NCBI GenBank assembly: GCA_934167935.1
Contig: CAKPMH010000022.1
Location: 1 to 19,351, forward strand
DNA length: 19,351 bases
Reading direction: 5' to 3'
DNA from: an uncultured Bacilli bacterium
Lineage (GTDB): Bacteria; Bacillota_I; Bacilli_A; RF39; UBA660
Made by a program: the position numbers and the translations under genes. The notes beneath the pieces were generated by a model. That model ran no database searches and was not told the origin of the DNA. It was given only the letters and a program-made list of their open reading frames with translations. Every line of letters starts with the position of its first letter. Position 1 is the first letter of the stretch. Positions 14,807 to 19,351 of this stretch are shown here, one piece after another.

Positions 14807-16564
14807 ATGATTAATATAAAAGAAGATAAAGAATTAATGCCACTTAATCACTCATGTGCTCATTTACTAGCACAAGCAGTAAAGCATTTATATCCAAATG
14901 CTAAATTTTGGGTAGGACCAGTTATTGAAGATGGTTTTTATTATGATATAGATTTAGATGGTAAAGTGCTTACAGAAGATGACTTAGAATTAATAGAACG
15001 CGAAATGAAAAAAATAAGTAAAGATGGTAAAAGAATTGTTAGACATGAAATAAGTAAGAGTGATGCTTTAGAAATGTTTAAGGATGATCCATATAAAATA
15101 GATTTAATATCTAGAATGGATGAAGATAATACAGTTATTACATGTTATACACAAGGTGATTTTACAGACTTATGTAGAGGACCTCATGTAGAATCAGTAA
15201 AACTTTTAAAACATTTTAAATTACTTAAAGTATCAGGTGCATATTTTAAAGGAGATTCTAACAATAAAATGCTTCAAAGAATATATGGTGTATGTTTTAA
15301 AACAGAAGAAGATTTAAAAAATCATCTAGAAGAACTAGAAGAAAGAAAATCACGTGATCATAGAAAACTTGGAAAAGAATTAGAACTTTTCATGACAGAT
15401 GATTTAGTAGGTAGAGGTCTTCCTATGTTCTTACCAAAAGGATATATTGTATTTGAAATACTTGAAAGATATATAAGAGAAAAAGAAAGACGTCTAGGAT
15501 ATCAACATGTTCTTACACCTTGTATGGGAAATGTAGAATTATATAAGACAAGTGGGCATTTTGAACACTATAAAGATGATATGTTTCCAGTTATGGAAGT
15601 AGATAATGAAGCATTTGTACTTCGTCCAATGAATTGTCCACATCATATGATGATATATGCTAATAAATTACATTCTTATAAAGAATTACCTATAAGAATA
15701 GGTGAAATAGCTCATGATTTTCGATATGAATCAAGTGGTTCATTAAAAGGAATAGAAAGAGGAAGACACTTCTGTCAAAATGATGCTCATCTATTCGTAA
15801 CAAAAGAACAAATAAAAGATGAATTTAAAAAGGTAGTAGATTTAATCTTAGATGTATATAAAGATTTTAATATAACAGATTATAGATTTGTTTTATCATT
15901 AAGAGATCCAAGTGATAAAGTAAAATATCATCAAGATGATGAAATGTGGGAAGAAGCAGAAAATGGACTTAGAACTGTATTAAATGAATTAAATATAAAT
16001 TATACAGAAGAAATAGGAGAAGCTGCATTCTATGGACCAAAACTAGATGTAAATGTAAAACCAGCTGTTGGAAATGAGTATACATTATCAACATGTCAAC
16101 TAGATTTCTGTCTTCCAGCTAAATTTGATTTAAAATATGTAGATAAAGATGGAAGTAAAAAAACACCAGTTGTACTTCATAGAGCAATACTAGGTTCTAT
16201 AGATAGATTTATGGCATATATCCTTGAAGAAACAAAAGGAAACTTACCAACATGGTTAGCTCCAGTTCAAATAAATATAATTCCTGTAAATAATGAATAT
16301 CATTTAGAATATTCAAAAGAATTATATGAGTTATTAAGTGATAATAATTTTAGAGTTGAACTAGATGATAGAAAAGAAAAATTATCATATAAAATGCGTG
16401 AAAGTCAAACAAAAAAGATTCCATTTAATATAATAATCGGACAAAATGAAGTAGATAATAATACTATAAGTTATAGAAAACATGGATCTAAAGATACAAT
16501 AACATTAGATAAACAAGACTTTATTGATATGATTAAATATGTGGTAGAAAATAAAGAATTTTAA
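14807..16564 (+). CDS. thrS: Threonyl-tRNA synthetase lacking the N-terminal TGS domain
   Basis: A 585-residue class II synthetase. It begins almost directly with the editing domain: His15 and His19 (HSCAH), then Cys123 and His127 (CRGPH). The catalytic core follows, with MNCPHHM (zinc Cys), motif 2 FRYESSGSLKGIERGRHF.QNDAHLF and motif 3 VVLHRAILGSIDR, then the anticodon-binding domain from APVQINIIPV. Bacillus ThrRS has about 643 residues; the shortfall of about 58 equals the TGS domain, which is absent here, and no TGS-like sequence precedes it in frame. A TTG at 14789 opens the frame earlier, but the ATG at 14807 has a strong AAGGAGA site. Regulated by the threonine T-box with a matching specifier. 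Confidence 0.97.
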   Translation: MINIKEDKELMPLNHSCAHLLAQAVKHLYPNAKFWVGPVIEDGFYYDIDLDGKVLTEDDLELIEREMKKISKDGKRIVRHEISKSDALEMFKDDPYKIDLISRMDEDNTVITCYTQGDFTDLCRGPHVESVKLLKHFKLLKVSGAYFKGDSNNKMLQRIYGVCFKTEEDLKNHLEELEERKSRDHRKLGKELELFMTDDLVGRGLPMFLPKGYIVFEILERYIREKERRLGYQHVLTPCMGNVELYKTSGHFEHYKDDMFPVMEVDNEAFVLRPMNCPHHMMIYANKLHSYKELPIRIGEIAHDFRYESSGSLKGIERGRHFCQNDAHLFVTKEQIKDEFKKVVDLILDVYKDFNITDYRFVLSLRDPSDKVKYHQDDEMWEEAENGLRTVLNELNINYTEEIGEAAFYGPKLDVNVKPAVGNEYTLSTCQLDFCLPAKFDLKYVDKDGSKKTPVVLHRAILGSIDRFMAYILEETKGNLPTWLAPVQINIIPVNNEYHLEYSKELYELLSDNNFRVELDDRKEKLSYKMRESQTKKIPFNIIIGQNEVDNNTISYRKHGSKDTITLDKQDFIDMIKYVVENKEF

Positions 16565-16588
16565 GTAATCATTTGATTACTTTTTTTC
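16563..16588 (+). terminator. Intrinsic terminator of the thrS operon
   Basis: AAGTAATC (16563-16570) pairs with GATTACTT (16575-16582) around a 4-base loop, followed by Ts. The stem starts in the stop codon. Confidence 0.88.
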
Positions 16589-16609
16589 ATATAATTAAGT
16601 GGTGATAAA

Positions 16610-17275
16610 ATGAAAGAACAAAATGTATTAAAATTTTATTTATTAGCGACTACGTTAAAAGAAAAAATAAGAAGTGGATTAGTACTTTGGAATGTCAAAA
16701 AAGAAAGATTAGAAAGTGTAGCAGAACATATATATGGAACATGTATTTTAGCAATTTCCATAGATAGTGAATATGACTTAGATATAGATTTAAATAAAGT
16801 GTTAAAAATGTTAGTGTTACATGAACTTGAAGAAGTTATAATAGGTGATTTAACACCATTTGATAATGTTTCAAGAAAGGAAAAATTAAGAATTGGTAAA
16901 AATGCTGTATCAAAAGTATTAAAAGATGTAGTAAAAAAAGCAGAATATGAATGTTTATTAGATGAATTTAACGCACATATTACAAAGGAATCTAAATATG
17001 CATATATGTGTGATAAGTTAGAATGTGATATATGGATAAAATTATATGAAGATTTAGGATATAATGATATAAATCAAAAAAATTTAAAACCACTAAAAAA
17101 TAAAAAAGTAAAAAAAATAATAAAAAATGGTGCTACAAATATAGCAGATATTTTTATTGAATTTGATAAAGATATATATAAAGAAGATGAAGTATTTAAA
17201 AATATATTAAAATATATAAAAGATAATAATTTAAAAAATATACTTGAAATAGAATTAAATGGACAAAATAAATAA
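16610..17275 (+). CDS. HD-domain protein, YfbR/HD_3-like
   Basis: A 221-residue soluble protein. The block LKEKIRSGLVLWNV...RLESVAEHIYGTCILA, then VLHELEEVIIGDLTPF and CDKLECDIW, is the layout of the YfbR/HD_3 phosphohydrolases (5'-deoxynucleotidase-like). Expected metal ligands are His40, His71 and Asp135. The HD pair itself is His71-Glu72 here, so the second ligand is changed from Asp to Glu; activity could be kept with altered metal preference, or lost. Asp80 in the IGDLTPF motif is kept. The C-terminal 60 residues are Lys/Asn-rich and not family-typical. TATAAT at 16590-16595 and GGTGAT just before the start suggest its own promoter. sigK begins 35 bases after its stop with no clear terminator between. 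Confidence 0.75.
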   Translation: MKEQNVLKFYLLATTLKEKIRSGLVLWNVKKERLESVAEHIYGTCILAISIDSEYDLDIDLNKVLKMLVLHELEEVIIGDLTPFDNVSRKEKLRIGKNAVSKVLKDVVKKAEYECLLDEFNAHITKESKYAYMCDKLECDIWIKLYEDLGYNDINQKNLKPLKNKKVKKIIKNGATNIADIFIEFDKDIYKEDEVFKNILKYIKDNNLKNILEIELNGQNK

Positions 17276-17310
17276 TTTAATCTTAAACATATATTTAATT
17301 GGAGGGTAGT

Positions 17311-18012
17311 ATGTTTAAAAAAATAATAAATTATTTATTTAAAGATTTTTATATATTTACAGCTGCATATTCAAATAATGTATTTCCAGATCCACTTTCT
17401 AAAGAAGAGGAAGAAGAATATGTAAAAAAAGCTAATTTAGGTGACACAGTAGCTAGAAATAAACTTATAGAACATAATTTAAGATTAGTAGCTCATATAG
17501 TAAAAAAATACGATCATAAAAAAGAAGATGTAGATGATTTAATAAGTATAGGAACAATAGGCCTTATTAAGGGTGTAGATAGTTATTCAAATAAACATGG
17601 TACAAGAATTACTACATATTGTGCGAGATGTATAGAAAACGAAATATTAATGTATTTTAGAAATGATAAAAAGAATAATAAAAATATTAGTTTAAATGAA
17701 CAAATTGGTTATGATAAAGATGGTAATGAAATAACTTTTTTAGATATTTTAAAAACACCAGATCCTGATTATGCACTTGATATACATAAAAAAAATAACA
17801 TTAAATTAATAAATAAATATTTTAATGTATTAAATAAAAGAGAAAAAGAAATAATTATTAAGAGATATGGACTTAATGATACAGATGAGCAAACACAAAA
17901 AGAAATCGCATCAAATTTAGGAATATCAAGAAGTTATGTATCTAGAATAGAAAAAAGAGCATTAACTAAAATGCTTAGAGAATATATAAAAAATAAAGAT
18001 AATTCAGATTAA
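17311..18012 (+). CDS. sigK: Sporulation sigma factor sigma-K (pro-sigma-K type)
   Basis: A 233-residue sigma-70 factor. Region 2 (residues about 45-117: RNKLIEHNLRLVAHIVKKY, EDVDDLISIGTIGLIKGVDSY, TTYCARCIENEILMYFR) and region 4 (EKEIIIKRYGL, QKEIASNLGISRSYVSRIEKRAL) fit sigma-K and sigma-E of endospore formers. FPDPLSKEEEEEYVKKA and SLNEQIGYDKDGNEITFLDIL favour sigma-K, the late mother-cell factor. The roughly 25 residues before PDPLS are partly hydrophobic and correspond in length to the pro-sequence removed by SpoIVFB. The gene is uninterrupted, with no skin-type element. A TTG at 17299 opens the frame earlier, but the ATG at 17311 has GGAGGG. A terminator overlaps the 3' end. Confidence 0.88.
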   Translation: MFKKIINYLFKDFYIFTAAYSNNVFPDPLSKEEEEEYVKKANLGDTVARNKLIEHNLRLVAHIVKKYDHKKEDVDDLISIGTIGLIKGVDSYSNKHGTRITTYCARCIENEILMYFRNDKKNNKNISLNEQIGYDKDGNEITFLDILKTPDPDYALDIHKKNNIKLINKYFNVLNKREKEIIIKRYGLNDTDEQTQKEIASNLGISRSYVSRIEKRALTKMLREYIKNKDNSD

Positions 18013-18024
18013 TTATCTTTTTTT
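17995..18024 (+). terminator. Intrinsic terminator of sigK
   Basis: AAAGATAATT (17995-18004) and AATTATCTTT (18011-18020) form a 10-bp stem with a 6-base loop, followed by Ts. The last codons and the stop of sigK are inside the hairpin. Confidence 0.85.
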
Positions 18025-18056
18025 GTCGAATGAAATAATGTTCTAGTTTTGTCGTA
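18021..18056 (+). promoter_or_regulatory. Two candidate Spo0A boxes upstream of the STAS-sigF operon
   Basis: TTTTGTCGAA at 18021-18030 contains an exact 0A box (TGTCGAA, 18024-18030). A second site, TGTCGTA at 18050-18056, has one mismatch. The starts are 26 bases apart. TATAAT at 18061-18066 and other AT-rich -10-like elements follow, but I cannot fix the promoter. In Bacillus the spoIIA operon (spoIIAA-spoIIAB-sigF) is directly activated by phosphorylated Spo0A, which agrees with this context. Confidence 0.6.
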
Positions 18057-18105
18057 TTTATATAATTTATAAAAATTAAGTGCTAAAGTAATTAAGAGGT
18101 GATAT

Positions 18106-18450
18106 ATGTTAGAGATTTTATATGAATTTAGAAGAGGTATTTTATTTATTAGATTAGATGGTAACATAACAAGAGAAACTTCCATAAAATATAAAGATGA
18201 AATTATAAGTATGATTAAAAAAAATGGTATAAAAAATGTCGTTTTAAATTTAGATAAAGTAAAATATATAGATTTAAAAGGAATAAACTTACTATTTTAT
18301 ACTTATGAGTGTCTTAAAGATAATAATGGTATTTTAATGCTTTCAAATATAAATAGTTATATAGAAGATAGATTATCTAAAAGTCATGTAACTAAATATA
18401 TAAAAGTAATTGATAATGAATTAGATGCATTTTTAAAAATAATAATATAG
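18106..18450 (+). CDS. spoIIAA: SpoIIAA-like STAS protein (anti-anti-sigma factor) lacking the phospho-serine
   Basis: A 114-residue single STAS domain, close in length to Bacillus SpoIIAA (117). Matching blocks are ILFIRLDGNITRET (for the LTGELDHHTA strand), IKNVVLNLDKVKYID and the downstream NNGILMLSNIN. In SpoIIAA the motif D56-S-S58-G is phosphorylated on Ser58 by the kinase SpoIIAB. Here the same positions are Asp56, Leu57, Lys58 and Gly59, so there is no acceptor. It would be locked in a non-phosphorylatable state, or it works differently. No spoIIAB follows: the stop overlaps the AGGAGG site of the sigma gene 8 bases on. Start chosen on a GAGGTGAT Shine-Dalgarno. RsbV is an alternative family label. 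Confidence 0.72.
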   Translation: MLEILYEFRRGILFIRLDGNITRETSIKYKDEIISMIKKNGIKNVVLNLDKVKYIDLKGINLLFYTYECLKDNNGILMLSNINSYIEDRLSKSHVTKYIKVIDNELDAFLKIII

Positions 18451-18458
18451 GAGGAATT

Positions 18459-19112
18459 ATGACTAAAGAAGAAATAGATAAATATAGTAACTTAATTTAT
18501 TCAATTACGCATTATTTTGAAGGGTATAAAAATAAAGAAGATTTATATCAAGCAGGTATTATTGGACTTATAGAAGCATATAATAAATTTGATGAATCAT
18601 ATAATGTTAAATTTTCTACCTATGCTTATAAATATATATTAGGTGAGATGAGAAAGTTAGTAAGAGAAGACAAAGGAATAAAAATAAGTAGAAACATAAC
18701 TAAATTAAATTATCAAATAGAAAAAGCAAAGATGATATTATATCAAAAATTATATAGAGAACCTACTATAAAAGAATTATCAAATTTTTTAGAAGTAGAT
18801 GAAGAAGAAATAATAGAAGCATTAAAAACAGTAAATATGTTACAAAGTATTGATGATCCAATAAATAGTGAAGGAAAAGAAGTAACACTTCATGATATGA
18901 TAAGCGATAATAGTATGGATTTAAATACATTAATAGCATTTAAAGAGGAATTAAATAATTTAACACCATTTGAAAAAGAAATAATAAATAAAAGGTATTT
19001 AGAAGATTTAAGTCAAAGCGAAGTTGCAAACATACTTGGACTTACACAGGTGAAAATATCTAGAGAAGAAGCTAAAATTAAACAAAAAATAAAAGAAAGA
19101 TTAGTAGCATAA
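18459..19112 (+). CDS. sigF: Sigma factor of the sigma-F/G/B group, probably sigma-F
   Basis: A 217-residue sigma-70 factor. Region 2 (KEDLYQAGIIGLIEAYNKFDESYNVKFSTYAYKYILGEMRKLVRED) and region 3 (KISRNITKLNYQIEKAK...REPTIKELSNFLEVDEEEI) match the forespore factors sigma-F and sigma-G. Region 4 has the HTH QSEVANILGLTQVKISREEAKIKQKIK. It is about 35-40 residues shorter than Bacillus SigF (255), mostly at the N-terminus, where only part of region 2.1 is present. The partner STAS gene 8 bases upstream favours sigma-F (spoIIA-type operon) over sigma-G; SigB with RsbV is a third option. The usual kinase/anti-sigma gene is missing from its place. A strong AGGAGG site and a terminator frame the gene. 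Confidence 0.8.
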   Translation: MTKEEIDKYSNLIYSITHYFEGYKNKEDLYQAGIIGLIEAYNKFDESYNVKFSTYAYKYILGEMRKLVREDKGIKISRNITKLNYQIEKAKMILYQKLYREPTIKELSNFLEVDEEEIIEALKTVNMLQSIDDPINSEGKEVTLHDMISDNSMDLNTLIAFKEELNNLTPFEKEIINKRYLEDLSQSEVANILGLTQVKISREEAKIKQKIKERLVA

Positions 19113-19137
19113 ATAACTTGAAAAAGTTATTTTTTTG
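19111..19137 (+). terminator. Intrinsic terminator of the STAS-sigF operon
   Basis: AAATAACTT (19111-19119) pairs with AAGTTATTT (19124-19132) around GAAA, then Ts. The stem begins inside the stop codon. Confidence 0.9.
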
Positions 19138-19181
19138 CTGTATCATTTATATATGGTAAAACGATAGTAAGGATGTGTAAT

Positions 19182-19351
19182 ATGACAACTAAAGCGATAA
19201 CTAAATGCAAAGCCTGGGGGGTATTTTTAAGAAATACCAATAAAAAAGGACTAACATTAATAGAACTTTTAGCAGTAATAGTAGTAATCGCGATCATTTC
19301 TTTAATTGCTATTCCAACTATTGGAAATATAATAGAAGGTTCAAGAAGAGA
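19182..19351 (+). CDS. Partial prepilin-like surface protein, 5' end only
   Basis: 56 codons are visible before the window ends. A 23-residue basic leader ending NTNKKG is followed by LTLIELLAVIVVIAIISLIAIPTIGNII, the prepilin peptidase site and N-terminal helix; the conserved Glu5 of the mature protein is present. The leader is longer than that of the pilin at 7934 (7 residues). It carries a run of six G (19216-19221) and a 7-bp hairpin (19220-19238). The only ATG in reach is 19182, with AAGGA 8 bases upstream. The C-terminal domain is unseen; by comparison with the left-edge gene it might be another DGR target, but that is a guess. A weak TGGTAAAAC element lies at 19154-19162. Confidence 0.85.
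   Translation, partial: MTTKAITKCKAWGVFLRNTNKKGLTLIELLAVIVVIAIISLIAIPTIGNIIEGSRR

Noticed and set aside
17288..17295. CATATATT upstream of sigK as a sigma-E/K-type -10
   Set aside because: Only a partial match in AT-rich DNA, and no convincing -35 at the proper distance.
18230..18246. TGTCGTT inside the STAS gene as a further Spo0A box
   Set aside because: Two mismatches to TGTCGAA and inside coding sequence; a chance match.
19140..19166. Possible sigma-F-type promoter (GTATC ... GGTAAAACGA) ahead of the right-edge prepilin gene
   Set aside because: The -10-like part resembles the sigma-F consensus, but the -35-like part is only 10 bases away instead of about 15, so it does not stand.

Overview
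The window looks like chromosomal DNA from a very AT-rich, Gram-positive-type bacterium, most likely an uncultured gut member of Bacillota, class Bacilli. The grounds are: DnaB and DnaI primosomal proteins of the Bacillus type, two T-box leaders, sporulation-type sigma factors, strong Shine-Dalgarno sites, short U-tract terminators, and TGA read as stop. The lineage is inferred; there is no rRNA in the window.

Layout. The left edge (1-804) is the 3' part of a surface protein with a formylglycine-generating-enzyme/C-type-lectin-like domain. It ends in a GC-rich stretch with the signature of a diversity-generating retroelement (DGR) variable region. A converging radical SAM gene (907-1848, minus strand) shares a two-way terminator with it. 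A DcuC/YfcC-type membrane transporter and a YgjP-like metallopeptidase follow. A valine T-box (specifier GTT) leads into an HD-domain hydrolase gene and valS. Next come a strongly expressed-looking type IV pilin gene (7934-8404) and a Wzy/O-antigen-ligase-type membrane protein. The replication-initiation genes dnaB and dnaI are followed by a 635-residue protein that I read as a ribonuclease II/R-type (RNB) fold with its catalytic aspartates replaced. A threonine T-box (specifier ACT) controls an unknown 182-codon reading frame region (start refined to 14278) and a thrS without a TGS domain. The right end holds an HD-domain protein, sigK with its pro-sequence, a SpoIIAA-like STAS protein, a sigma-F-like factor, and the start of another prepilin gene that runs off the window.

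Most interesting points. (1) The DGR variable region at 658-804 has no reverse transcriptase or template repeat in the window. (2) The sigma-F module has lost spoIIAB from its usual place, and its SpoIIAA homologue has Lys at the position of the phosphorylated Ser58. (3) The only two copies I found of the Spo0A-box sequence TTTTGTCGAA lie just upstream of the STAS-sigF pair and of the pilin gene. Together these suggest that a Spo0A-type regulator may tie a remodelled sporulation circuit to pilin expression. (4) The RNB-like protein beside dnaI appears catalytically dead. (5) The pilin ends in Ser and sits next to a possible O-oligosaccharyltransferase. Links between these parts are inference, and each needs the rest of the genome to test.
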